This document shows, piece by piece, positions 19,959-30,600 of a DNA stretch of 41,897 nt. Below the pieces are notes generated by a model. The model worked only from the letters and a program-made list of their open reading frames with translations. It was not told the DNA's origin and did not search any database. Source of the DNA: Gallionella sp. (lineage in GTDB: Bacteria; Pseudomonadota; Gammaproteobacteria; Burkholderiales; Gallionellaceae); assembly GCA_003134595.1 (NCBI GenBank), contig PLBS01000135.1, positions 6,020 through 47,916 of the forward strand, read 5' to 3'. Position 1 is the first letter of the stretch. Every line of letters begins with the position of its first letter. The position numbers were made by a program, and so were the translations under genes.

Positions 19959-20942
19959 CTATTTCGCCCCGCGCAAAATGATTTCCACGCGCCGGTTGGG
20001 CTCCAAGCAAGCGATTTGTTTTTCCTTGCTTTGTTTGGTCGAGCATTGAACGAGCGGTTGGGTCGAACCCGCGCCGCTGGTGTGTATCTTGTCTGCCGCG
20101 ATGCCTTTGCCGATCAGATATTGTTTGATGCTTTCGGCACGCTGTTCTGAAAGTGCCTGGTTGCGTTCCGGATGTCCATCACTGTGCATGCGGTCAGTGT
20201 GTCCGACCAGCACGACCTCCTTCAGCGTATTCGCCTGCTTGATGGTGTTGGCTAAGTTGTTCAAGCGCCACTGCGCTGACGGGTCCAGCGTTGCTTCACC
20301 AAACATAAATAACGCGTCACTGGAAAGGGTGATTTTTTCTATCACGGGCGGCGGAGCACTTTGCACCGCAGAAGATGCGGCGCATTTATTGATGGCCCCC
20401 TGTGCTTCGTTGATCAGGTCTTCAGCACTGCGCGCGTAGGACTACGCATGGCTCCAGCCGGATTCAAGTTTTTCGTGTCCGGCCCACAATAGATGAACTT
20501 CGGCTTCAGCAATGGGCCGCTGTCCGCAGGAAAATTTTTCATGTTTTTTTAGCGTGGCGATCTTGTTCCACAGATCGGGACGCACCGCTTTGCTGCCCGG
20601 TACTTGCTCCGGTGTATCCATGGTGATGTCGGTTTTCTTTTTCTCCAGCGTATCCAGCAAAGCCTCAGCCTGCGCGATGGCGGCAGGGACGATCCCGTTG
20701 CCTTCATTTTCGTGATATTCGCCGAGTGCCAGATCCAGCCAAGTGCGGGCCTTGGCGAGATGGTAGTTGTTTGCACCGAGCTCGCCGAAGGCCAATTTGT
20801 CGGCGCGGCGCTGCAGTGATTCGATTTGTTGCAGTGATTCGATCTGTTGTGACGCGCTGGGCAGCGATTTCTCGGCAGCTTGCGCAAGGGAAATGCCGCT
20901 CCACAGGATGATGAGCAACAGCGAGACAATTGGCTTATTCAT
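19959..20942 (-). pseudogene. OmpA-domain exported protein, tandem copy interrupted by an amber codon
   Basis: The frame from ATG 20942 to 19959 is a full-length copy of the preceding gene (about 327 codons) with one in-frame TAG at 20444-20442. The intact copy has a Glu codon at that place (SHAESYAR). Before the stop lie a signal peptide (SLLLIILWSGISLAQA) and the helical HLAKARTWLDLALGEY domain. After it comes an OmpA_C-like peptidoglycan-binding domain (VVLVGHTDRM, ERNQALSEQRAESIKQYLIGKG, PNRRVEIIL). No frameshift or other damage is seen, so inactivation is recent, or the two parts are made separately, or the codon is suppressed. It is the last gene of the long surface-protein operon. Confidence 0.75.
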
Positions 20943-20963
20943 GTTGGATCCAGATGTCACCTG

Positions 20964-21929
20964 TTATTTCTCGCCGCGCAATATAATTTCAACGCGCCGG
21001 TTCGGCTGCAAACAAACGACCTGTTTCGCCTTGCTCAGCTTGGTCGAACATTGCACGAGAGGCTGGGTAGCACCTGCTCCGCTGGCGTGTATCTTGTCTG
21101 CCGCGATGCCTTTGCCGATCAGATATTGTTTGATGCTTTCGGCACGCTGTTCTGAAAGTGTCTGGTTGCGTTCCGGATGTCCATCACTGCGCATGCGGTC
21201 GGTATGTCCAACCAGTATGACCTCTTCCAGCACACTCGCCGCCTTGATGTTCTCGGCCAATTCATCGAGGCGCGACAGTGCGGACGGGTTCAGTGTCGCT
21301 TTGTCGAAGGCAAACAGCGCGTCACCGGACAGTGTGATTCTTTCCATGACATGCGGCAGAGCAATCGGCGCCACGGGTGGCGATATCGCAGCGCAGTTAT
21401 CGATGGCCACTTGTGCCGCGTAGATCATGTCTTCGACACTGCGCGCGTAAGATTCCGCATGGCTCCAGCCGGATTCGGCTTGTTCGTGTCCGGTCCACAC
21501 CAGATAGACTTCGGCTTCGGCGATGGGGCGTTGACCGCAGGAAAATTTTTGGTGTTTTTTCAGCGTGGCGAGCTTGTCCAGCAAATCGGGGCGCACCGGT
21601 TCGCTGCCTGGTAGTTGCAGCGGGGTGTCCATGCTGATGCCAGTTTGTTTTTTCTCCAGCGCATCCAGCAAAGTTTCAGCCTGCCCGATGGCGGCAGAGA
21701 TTATCCCGCTGTTGTCATTATCGTAATATTCGCTGAGCGCCAGATCCAGCCAGGTGCGCGCCTTGGCGAGATGGTAGGTGTTCAAATCGAGTTCATCGAA
21801 GGTCAGATTTTCGGCGCGGTGTTGCAGCGCTTCGATTTTCTGCAACTGGCCGGGCTGTACATCCTCGGTGGCTTGCGCGCTGGAAATGCTGGCCAACAGG
21901 ATGCATAGCGAGAGCAGGATTTTATTCAT
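20964..21929 (-). CDS. OmpA-domain periplasmic/outer-membrane protein
   Basis: 321 residues. A signal peptide (MNKILLSLCILLASISSAQA) precedes a helical domain with HLAKARTWLDLALSEYYDNDN (residues about 52-75) and a Cys in KFSCGQRPIAEAEVY. A C-terminal OmpA_C-like domain (about 200-321: ITLSGDALFAFDKATLNPSA, VILVGHTDRM, SEQRAESIKQYLIGKG, NRRVEIILRG) normally binds peptidoglycan non-covalently. There is no N-terminal beta-barrel, so it is a periplasmic or lipid-face anchor rather than a porin. It begins 21 bp after the giant DUF11 protein ends, and its tandem copy begins 21 bp after its own stop. It probably fixes the assembly encoded upstream to the cell wall. Confidence 0.85.
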   Translation of the reverse strand: MNKILLSLCILLASISSAQATEDVQPGQLQKIEALQHRAENLTFDELDLNTYHLAKARTWLDLALSEYYDNDNSGIISAAIGQAETLLDALEKKQTGISMDTPLQLPGSEPVRPDLLDKLATLKKHQKFSCGQRPIAEAEVYLVWTGHEQAESGWSHAESYARSVEDMIYAAQVAIDNCAAISPPVAPIALPHVMERITLSGDALFAFDKATLNPSALSRLDELAENIKAASVLEEVILVGHTDRMRSDGHPERNQTLSEQRAESIKQYLIGKGIAADKIHASGAGATQPLVQCSTKLSKAKQVVCLQPNRRVEIILRGEK

Positions 21930-21950
21930 ATCGGATACCTCGGCGAATAA

Positions 21951-24900
21951 TCATTTTACACAAACACGGAAAAGCAACTGGAAGCTCGGACTGGGGGCGG
22001 TGGGGCTGCCGGCAAATGCGAGCTTGGGGTTGATGCGGATCGCATTGATGGTCGGGTCGCAACCGTCCGCGCCGGGCACTGGCACGGCGGTCCAGGTAAC
22101 GCCGCCGTCAGTCGAGAAGGATACATCGTCGGCCATGTTGCCGAGCGCGGTAAACGTGTACGTCAATCCGCTGGTAGTCGCCCCCTGACTGAATGCCACC
22201 GGCCCCGAACCCACAACGCCCAAGTCGCTGACATACAGTGCGGTGTTGGCTGGAACCGGATCGGTGATAACGAGGGTGTTGCTATCCACCGGACCCGTGC
22301 CGGAATTGGTCGCGATCAGCGTATAGAGAGCTTGGGCGCCGGGAATGAATTTCGGGTTGACCAGTAAGTTAACCGGATCCCAATAGATATTCACGGTTTT
22401 GAGGAAGGTCAGCGACGGTGTCGGGGTTGCCACCGAAACGAGTGCGGTGATGACACTGGCTGTGCCCGGCCCGGCATAGCTGTTGAATGCACCGTATACC
22501 GTATTGTAGTAGCTGGCCACCGGCATGGCGCTGCCGACCGTCGCTCTGAACGTGATCGTGATCGTGCCATTCACAGGCAGCGCATAAGCGCCGGCGCCGA
22601 AATCCCACAACACCTGATTTTGATTGAGATTGGTGGTGTAGCCGGTCAGCGTCGGAGGATTGGCTAAAGTCCGGGTTACACTTCCCGGTGTCGGGGCACC
22701 ACCGCCATAGACAAAGGTGGGCGTGAACGTGCCATCGAATGCGAAGTTTTTAGTGGCATCCAATACCGCGCCGCTATACGGCAGCAGGTCGTAGATCTGG
22801 AGTGCGGTCGTCGCGGAATTGCCGTTGTTGGTGACGGTGATGGTGTAGGTCACCGTTCCCCCCGGAGCGGCGGTGGTCGGGGAAGCCGTTTTGGTTATCA
22901 GCAAATTGGGCAGCAGCACACTGGCCGATACGACGGAAGATGTATTCTGCGTGGCCGATGCTAGTTTGCCGGTGTTGGTGAGCGTGTTGCCGATTGCTGC
23001 TGTGGTCTGCACGTCATACGTCACCGTGGCGGCTGGTGCGGCGGCTGCCAGGCTGGCAATTACCGCATAGCTGAAATTGAGAGGTGGAGGTGCCGCAAAG
23101 CCACAGGTTGCATTCGCAGGACTGGTGGGGGCGGCCAGACCGGCTGAACTGGTAAAATTGGTCACCGAAGTAAACGCGGCAACCTGGGTGGGCAATTGAT
23201 CACAAATATATACATTGGCAACGGCTCCTCCCGGATTCGAATAGGTGAGCTGGTATTTTATTTTGGCATTGGGAGGAATCGGCGAACCAGCCACATAAGA
23301 AAGCGGAGTGCAGGTCAGTCCCGAATACACGCAGGATATTATCTTGGTGACGACCATCTGGGTCACATTATCTGCAACACTGCTGCTGACCCCGGTTATG
23401 TCTTCGGTGCTGACGATCTTGCCAGTGTTGGTTACTGTCGCCGCCGCCGCTGCATTGGTCTGCACATCAAATGTCACTGTGCCACCCGCACCCGCCGCCA
23501 AGCTGGCAATGGTGGTGAAAGAAAATGTGCCGCCCGCCGTGATAGATGCCAGCGCAGGCGTGGTCGTTGTCCCGAGAGAAGAGCCAGTCCCCACGACATT
23601 GCTGACTGAAGCCGCTGCCGTTTGCGTGGGCAAGGTATCCGACAGCACCATGTTGCTCATCGCGAATGGACCGATGTTCTGATAAACGATTTTGTATTCA
23701 ATTTTTGCGTTAACCGGTAAGCCTGCCCCTGCGACATAAGAACCCGGAGTGCAAATGCCCGCCACATAGACACAGCTTATCGTCTTGGTGATCGAGAAAT
23801 TGATAGGAACCGTCTCGGTAACGCTGCTAGTTACACCGGTCGGATTCTGGGTGGCGACGATCTTGCCGGTATTGGTCACGATTGCTGCGACCGCTGCATT
23901 GGTCTGCACGTCGAATGTCACCGTGCCGCCCGCGCCCGCCGCCAGACTGGCGATGTTGGCGAAAGAAAATGAGGTGGCTCCCGTGCCAGCAGGGATGGCT
24001 GCGAGCGCTGGCGTTGTCGTCCCGATGGCAGATCCGCTCACGACCACGACATTGCTGACCGAGCCTATTGCCGTTTGCGTCGGCAAGGCATCCGACACCA
24101 GCACATTGGTTCGCGCGGACGTGCTGATGTTTTGATAAACGATCCTGTATCTCACCTTGGCACCAGCGGGAATGCCGCTGCCAGCCACGAAGGAACCTGA
24201 TGTGCAAACACCGGCCACATAGACGCAGTCTATGGTCTTGGTGATGGATAAATCGACCGGAATCGTCACCGGCGCTTGGAGTGTTGTCCCGGAATACAAG
24301 GTGCTGGTTCCCGAGGTATAGCTGACCTGTGCATCGTTGGTGTAGATCGTGCTGCCGGGGTTGAGCGCGGTGCCCGGCGTGGCGGTGAAGGGGATGGTGA
24401 GCACGCCACCCGGCGCAAGCGTCTGCACGCCGAAATTCCACAACACTTCATTCTGGTTGGCGTTGCTGGTATAACCGCCCAGCGTGGGAGGCACGACCGA
24501 TGTGGGGACTACTGATGTCAGACCAGTGATCGCGCCCGTTGCCGTGTAGTTAAAACGCGTGGTGGCAGATGCCACCGTGCCGGTGTAGGGCAACTCGTCG
24601 TACACCTTGATGTTGGTGGCGTTCTGGTTGCCGCTGTTGGTGATCGTGAGGATATAGCTTGCCGGGCTGTTGTAGTTGATCGAAGACGCAACGGCGGTCT
24701 TGGTGACCACCAGATTGGCGTTGTCGCGCACACTGGTGGATACGATTGATCCCGTGCCGCCGGGGTAACCGGTGCTGACCACGTTGCCCGTGTTGGTCAC
24801 CGTCGTGTTGTTGGCGGCGGTGCCCGTTGCCACGTCCACATACACGTCACCGCTGGCGCCCGCTGCCAGTGAGGCAATCGCCGGGTAGCTGAAGGTTATG

Positions 24901-27641
24901 TTTCTGGCAGCGCCGCCAGTCGCGCTGGTCAGATTGCCGCACACGGTCACGCCATTGGCGGTCGACGTCGCGGCCGCCCCCGGCCCGTTTGGCGAGGCCG
25001 TGTCGGTATAAGCTCCCACTGGTGTGGGTGCAATTGTGACCGGACTGGTGATGCTGCTACCAGCGAACTGAGTGGCTGCGGTAGACACCATCTGATCGCA
25101 AATCTGCACATTGGTTAGCGCACCAGCACTGGTATTCTGGTAGTGAATCTGATAACGCAGCTTGGCGTTGCTGGGCACTGGGCCGCCCGTATAGGCGTTG
25201 CAGATCGCTCCAGAATAAACGCAATTCAGCGTTTTGGTCACAGTCAGCGGAATGCTGACCGCTACCGGTGCGGTGTTGTTGACCGACGCACTGGCGTTCG
25301 CTGCGCCCCCTCCCCCAGCGCTGTTGTAAGTTAATACTACGTCATTGGTATAGGGTAATGCCGAAGCCGCCACGCTGGCCCCCACTGTCGTACTGAAAAG
25401 GATGGTCATGGATTGACCCACCGGTATGGTCAGTGCCGCCGGGAAGGTCCAGGTTACCTGCTGCTGGTTCATCCCGGTATAGGGCGCAATAATTGCAGGT
25501 GTCACGTAAGTCGCCGTCGGATTGTTTCCACCGGCCTGCGTCACCCCGTTGATCTTGATGGTTTGGACGATGGTTCCGGCCGTAGTCGTAAATCCGTGCG
25601 CCGTTAACGCGCCGCCATCCGAGGGAAGAAAATCATTTACGACCAGCGTGCTTGCATTAGCGTTGCCGTTATTGGTGATGGTGATGGTATAGGTAGCCGC
25701 CCCGCCCGGTGCCACGCTGGGGGTAGCGGTGGTCTTGCTGGCCACCAGGTTCGCCACATTGGTCGACGATGAACCTGCTATCGAAATCGCCGGCGACGAT
25801 AGCTGGGTGCTGCTGAGCTGTGCCATGTTTGATACCAGCGCACCAGTGCCCAGAGCAGCCGCTGCCGTTGAACCCAATACCACATCCATCTCGACCACTC
25901 CGCCCGTGCCTGCCGGCAATGAAGCGATCTGGCTGAATGCAATGGTCTGCTGGGCGGCCGTGTTCAGCGCTGTCACCGCACTACCCGCGACTCTGGTTGC
26001 TCCGGCGGCGGCAGCGTTCCACGTTAGACCAGGCGTGGTATTCCGGATATCCGGTCCGCTCTTGACATAAAGATTGCCCGCATTGATCGCAAGATCTGGG
26101 GATGCTGCGGCCGTATTGAATGGCAGTATATCGCTCAGCTGGACGTTGGTTTGGCTCGCATTTCCGGAGTTCAGATAAGTCAGGCGGTAACGCAGCTTGA
26201 CGAACTGGGCCGGGATGATCACACCATTGGTGGCGGTGGTAGGATCACAGGTTTGCGCGGTAGCCAGCGTGACGCTGCTGCAAATACCGATGACTTCTTT
26301 CAGCACGAACAGGTTGGAATTGTTGTCGGCCACGCTGGGGACAGTATATTTCCAGGGTTGATCGCGGCCACCGCTACCGCCTTCCGTGCTGGCATCGCCG
26401 CCGAATACTTCTGAATTATTGATTAAGCCAACAGCCGGTGGAGTTTGCGTCAACTGCAAGGTAACCTTGACATAGCTCAGCGTACCCACAGAAATACGTC
26501 CCGCCGCCCAGCGCACGGCATTGGTATTGACAGGCAAGGCGTTGGTGCTGTTGGGGGCTATATTCCAGCCGACACCGCTGGTGTAGTTAATACCGGAGTA
26601 GGTACCCAGATTCCAGCCAGTGCCGGTGGGTGTGCCCCCCGCGACGTTGGCTCCTGCTACTGTTGCCTTGCCATTGGTGTTTTTACCGGCGGTGGAGCCG
26701 GGGTAATAGATGCGCTGCCAGGGACCAACCCCTCCGGTGTAATCCAGTTGGTATCCGGTGTCCGGCCCGGCAACTGGCGATCCGGCATTGAACGGCGCAG
26801 GTCCGGTGCCAACGTTATCGATGGGAAGATTGGTCGCGCTGGGTGCGGCAGGAAGGGGGGGAAGCAGTGACGAGAGCGAGGCAAAAGCATTGATATTGGC
26901 CGCATCCCAGTAATTATGCACAGTCCAGTTGCCGCTGGTGCCCCCCATCATAGCGATGAGCGGATCCGCTGAATTGGCACCCGTTAACGGCTTGATGTGG
27001 TAGCCATTGCCGCTACCGGCTGGTACGGCAGCGCGTACCCGACCGTCCACGCTAGGATATGTATTGACGGCAGTACGCGGATCGGTGGAGTAGAAAATGC
27101 CGGTGTCGGCATACAACTCTGACAGCCAGCCCCAGCAGTTGGTCAGGTTACCGCCGCAGGCAGCCACGGCTGTTGGGTCGGTCGTGGTCCAGTTGGCGTT
27201 AAAGGTAGCCCCGCCAGTATTTCCCCATCCGGCAGGCATCTGTGCTGTCGAAGGCGGGGCGATGATGGTAAAGTCACCCAAGCCATTCGGCTGCACGAAC
27301 CAGGCGCCGACCACTTTCGCTCCGGCGGGGATGTAATCGGTGATCCAGCCACCCGCGCCAATATCGGAACCGTTGCCGACCGGGGTGAACTGGATGATGT
27401 AACTGACAAAATCCCCTGTCGCAAAGCCGGGAGCGCCACCCGACTGGATACGGTCGATCAGCATCTTCACCGTATCCGGTGTGAAATATTTGGTAGTCTG
27501 CTGCTGTCCCACGCTGTCGGCCAGCACCGGCTGGGCGCTCAACAATGCCGTTGCCAATACCGCACTGGCAAACAGGCGGGCTAACAGGCCGGAATGAGAT
27601 AACAACTTTTGCAATTGTGTCGTGATTATTTTCATTACCAT
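21951..27641 (-). CDS. Giant exported multi-DUF11 protein
   Basis: 1896 residues from ATG 27641 (ATG 27635 is the alternative). A signal peptide ends near LLSAQPVLA (about residue 41). An N-terminal domain of about 400 residues (YFTPDTVKMLIDRIQSGG..., FVSYIIQFTPVG) is followed by about nine DUF11-type beta-sandwich modules beginning near residues 444, 634, 800, 980, 1135, 1287, 1435, 1585 and 1745. Several carry a variant opening, TKTIxCVYxxxxC, followed by IPxNAKIxYxIxYQN, whose paired Cys could form a disulfide. The protein is very rich in Thr, Ala, Asn and Gly and very poor in charged residues, as in long extracellular adhesins. It ends LLFRVCVK without a sortase or barrel anchor. It lies 10 bp after the barrel protein gene, its likely exporter or anchor. 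Confidence 0.85.
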   Translation of the reverse strand: MVMKIITTQLQKLLSHSGLLARLFASAVLATALLSAQPVLADSVGQQQTTKYFTPDTVKMLIDRIQSGGAPGFATGDFVSYIIQFTPVGNGSDIGAGGWITDYIPAGAKVVGAWFVQPNGLGDFTIIAPPSTAQMPAGWGNTGGATFNANWTTTDPTAVAACGGNLTNCWGWLSELYADTGIFYSTDPRTAVNTYPSVDGRVRAAVPAGSGNGYHIKPLTGANSADPLIAMMGGTSGNWTVHNYWDAANINAFASLSSLLPPLPAAPSATNLPIDNVGTGPAPFNAGSPVAGPDTGYQLDYTGGVGPWQRIYYPGSTAGKNTNGKATVAGANVAGGTPTGTGWNLGTYSGINYTSGVGWNIAPNSTNALPVNTNAVRWAAGRISVGTLSYVKVTLQLTQTPPAVGLINNSEVFGGDASTEGGSGGRDQPWKYTVPSVADNNSNLFVLKEVIGICSSVTLATAQTCDPTTATNGVIIPAQFVKLRYRLTYLNSGNASQTNVQLSDILPFNTAAASPDLAINAGNLYVKSGPDIRNTTPGLTWNAAAAGATRVAGSAVTALNTAAQQTIAFSQIASLPAGTGGVVEMDVVLGSTAAAALGTGALVSNMAQLSSTQLSSPAISIAGSSSTNVANLVASKTTATPSVAPGGAATYTITITNNGNANASTLVVNDFLPSDGGALTAHGFTTTAGTIVQTIKINGVTQAGGNNPTATYVTPAIIAPYTGMNQQQVTWTFPAALTIPVGQSMTILFSTTVGASVAASALPYTNDVVLTYNSAGGGGAANASASVNNTAPVAVSIPLTVTKTLNCVYSGAICNAYTGGPVPSNAKLRYQIHYQNTSAGALTNVQICDQMVSTAATQFAGSSITSPVTIAPTPVGAYTDTASPNGPGAAATSTANGVTVCGNLTSATGGAARNITFSYPAIASLAAGASGDVYVDVATGTAANNTTVTNTGNVVSTGYPGGTGSIVSTSVRDNANLVVTKTAVASSINYNSPASYILTITNSGNQNATNIKVYDELPYTGTVASATTRFNYTATGAITGLTSVVPTSVVPPTLGGYTSNANQNEVLWNFGVQTLAPGGVLTIPFTATPGTALNPGSTIYTNDAQVSYTSGTSTLYSGTTLQAPVTIPVDLSITKTIDCVYVAGVCTSGSFVAGSGIPAGAKVRYRIVYQNISTSARTNVLVSDALPTQTAIGSVSNVVVVSGSAIGTTTPALAAIPAGTGATSFSFANIASLAAGAGGTVTFDVQTNAAVAAIVTNTGKIVATQNPTGVTSSVTETVPINFSITKTISCVYVAGICTPGSYVAGAGLPVNAKIEYKIVYQNIGPFAMSNMVLSDTLPTQTAAASVSNVVGTGSSLGTTTTPALASITAGGTFSFTTIASLAAGAGGTVTFDVQTNAAAAATVTNTGKIVSTEDITGVSSSVADNVTQMVVTKIISCVYSGLTCTPLSYVAGSPIPPNAKIKYQLTYSNPGGAVANVYICDQLPTQVAAFTSVTNFTSSAGLAAPTSPANATCGFAAPPPLNFSYAVIASLAAAAPAATVTYDVQTTAAIGNTLTNTGKLASATQNTSSVVSASVLLPNLLITKTASPTTAAPGGTVTYTITVTNNGNSATTALQIYDLLPYSGAVLDATKNFAFDGTFTPTFVYGGGAPTPGSVTRTLANPPTLTGYTTNLNQNQVLWDFGAGAYALPVNGTITITFRATVGSAMPVASYYNTVYGAFNSYAGPGTASVITALVSVATPTPSLTFLKTVNIYWDPVNLLVNPKFIPGAQALYTLIATNSGTGPVDSNTLVITDPVPANTALYVSDLGVVGSGPVAFSQGATTSGLTYTFTALGNMADDVSFSTDGGVTWTAVPVPGADGCDPTINAIRINPKLAFAGSPTAPSPSFQLLFRVCVK

Positions 27642-27651
27642 TACTCGATCA

Positions 27652-30600
27652 TTATTCAGGAGTCATCGGGCGCACAATTTCTTTGCCCTTGTTTAAACCA
27701 AAAGTATCCTGATCCACCTTCATGCGCAAGGTGATGTACGGGCCGCGAGCCTGATATGCAGCACCGGCGAAGTCGCGGTCACTCAGTCCGAGCACGTTGT
27801 AGCCCACCGACAGCCACATATTATCCACCACCTTGTAGCCGACTGAAGCGCCCAGACCGTAGTTGTGCACACCGGCATTCAGCGAGCGCATCACCGAGCC
27901 GTATGTGCCGATGTCCCAGTCTTGCGTCAGGTCATGGCGGATTTCCGTGCCGATCAGATCGGTGTAGCCTTTGTAGTCGGTGCTATCAATGGTGTCCAGC
28001 ACATACTTGGAACCGTATTGCAGGGAAATCTGGGTATGGCGGCTGGGCATGAAGTTGGTGTTCAGGTTATTCACCAACTTTGCGCCGTTGATTGAGGAGC
28101 TTGTTGTTTGGCTGGTTTGGGTGATGTAGTCGAGACGGTCCAACCATACCCATCGGCTGTCGTTCGGACGGAAAGCGTAGGATACGCGCAGATCGGCGTT
28201 GCGCGTATCGCCGGTTGCGCCGTATGCCATGCGCAGAGTGTAACCGGCCGCCATGGTGCGACCCTGATCGAGGTTGCGCTGCATTCCTAATTGCAGATTC
28301 CGTTGCTGGTCGATGCTGGAATTGCGAATTTCGATGCGCCCGTCGCAACTCCACATCTTCTCGTGATAAGCCGCACCGACCGCAGTGGCGGTGTAGTCCG
28401 ACATTTCGCCGGTTGGCAGCGGCATGGAACCGGAAGGCAGCGGCGTGTTGATGTTCAGCGGCGCGGCGGCCGAGTTGTGGAGTGTCTGGCTGCGATCAAC
28501 GCTGAAGTTGGTTTGCCAGTGCTCGTTGATCTGCCAGCGTTGCACCATGCCGAGATTGGCATACATACGCTCGGCATCGTTGGTGATATTGTCGCCCACC
28601 GAGGCGGACATTTCATTGTTCATCCATGGCTGGGTGCGTATTCCGGCACTGGTGGTGTTGGCGGCAATCTGATCACCGCGCGCGAATTCCTGTTTGACAA
28701 ACACTTTGCTTTGCTCGGTCACTTTGTAATCGGTGCCCAGGATCAAACGGTTCGGCATGGTGACGCTGCCTGCCGAGTTGCCGACTGCGGCATCGCTGGT
28801 CAATGTGAGCCGCCTGTCCATCATCGTGTAAGCCGTGCCGCCGATCAGTTGATTGCTTTGCGAGTTGATGCCGGCACTCTGGTCTTGTGAGCTGCGAGCG
28901 CCGTAATAAGCACTCAGCGCATCGCTGATGCGGTCATTTACTTTGCCTTCGATCAAGCTGGTTTGCGCACCGTTGGTCAGGTTGCTTTGCAGATAAGTTT
29001 GACCCAGGAACTGTGAGGTGTCGGACAGGTTAAAACGGGCATCCGCGCCATATTTGCGGGTGTCATTTTCCGAGGCGGCTTGCTGGCCCATGCCGAACCC
29101 GCCCGTTTGTTCGCTCATATAAACTTTGGAATCCCACTGCTCTTCGTGGTGTGACACATCAGCCAGCATGGCACTGCCACTGGTAGGAACACCGGCGAGG
29201 TTGGTATTGGTCGCTGCCAATTCGGCATGTACCCTGGTTTTGTCAGTTAATTGGTAAGTGGTATCCACCCCTTCCAGATTTCCGCTTGCGCCCACTGTCC
29301 CATCGTGTACCACGGTCGCACCGATTTCGAGCCCCTTGGCAGGTTTGTAGCTGCCGCGCCCGCCAAAAGTCGCCTTTTGGTCGGACGGATCGGCCGATTC
29401 ATATTCGGCGATGATGTAGGTCGGATTGAAGTTGCTATCGCGCGCGGCGATCGGTTCGCGGAAGGTCAGCGTGGCCTGACTGTTGGTCGTGCCGTAGTCA
29501 ATGTCGTAATCCAGATAACGCGTCAATGTTTGTATGCTGACGATAATTTGCGACTGGAATCGGTCACGGGTTTCGAGGCGCACCTTGTCGGAGTTAATCA
29601 CCAGATTGCCGCGCGACAGTTTGTACACACCGGATGTGCCGTTGCCCATGATTTCATCCTTGACGTAGGCTTGTGCCGTGACCGTGGCAAAGGCGTTGTA
29701 GCCGACTTTCTCGCCCTTGTATTCGCTCTTCACGCCGTTCAGGGTGCGGCTGTAGCGGGACAGTTCGGTGACGGTCAGACCGGTGTCATAGTCGCCGAAC
29801 ATTGCGTAGAATTGTTTGCGTTCCAGTTTTACATACAGGCGGCCGGAGCTGGCCGCGTCAAAGTTCGCCTGAGTCGCGTCGGCGTAGAGCGTGTAATACT
29901 GGGTGGGATCGACCGCCTGCTTGAGCAGCGAGTTACCGGTTTGTTTGGCGGTGTCATAGGCCAAGGTCAGCAGGTAGTCACCCCGGATGCTGCCTTTGGC
30001 GTAAAAAGCCAGCTTGTTGTTATCGAACAGTTGTTGATCGGCATCCGCTGCCTGGAGTGCCTGGATGTTACCGGACAGGGTTTTTTGTCCCAGCGTGCCT
30101 TCGCCGAAGCCGACCAATATCCAGTCGCGTTGTCCCGGTTCCAGCCAGGCACGCACTTCATGGGCGCGCGTGTCATTGAACTGGAAGTTGAGGACGGCTT
30201 CACCGGTTTGCGTAGTCGGTTCCAGCTCTATCATCGCCAGGCCGTCGCTCATTATTTCGTAACGCGCCTTGCCGCCGACGCGTCCGGTCAGCGGTTCGCG
30301 GTCTATGCCTTCGCGACGGTCGTATGAACGATAGGGATCGTTCAGCATGAAATCGCCATTGAGGCCGCGGCGCACCGGATAACCATCCTTGTCGAGGAAG
30401 CGCACCGCGAGCATCGGGCGGGTCTTGCCATCGGCGACCAGACGCGATTGTTGCGGCACGAATTCGACGTGATCCGGGGTGGTCGCGAAATGGATTTTGC
30501 GCATAGTACGGCTGACTTCCTTGCCGGAGGCATCCGTGATAATTAGCTCCAACTGATTGTCGCCATCCTTGATGTGAATACCGCTCCAACTGGCCAGAGA

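Noticed and set aside
29251-30327. 358-codon plus-strand open frame opposite the barrel gene
   Set aside because: Composition is that of an antisense frame of a GC-rich gene; no ribosome-binding site or recognisable domain, and the minus strand codes for clear protein features.
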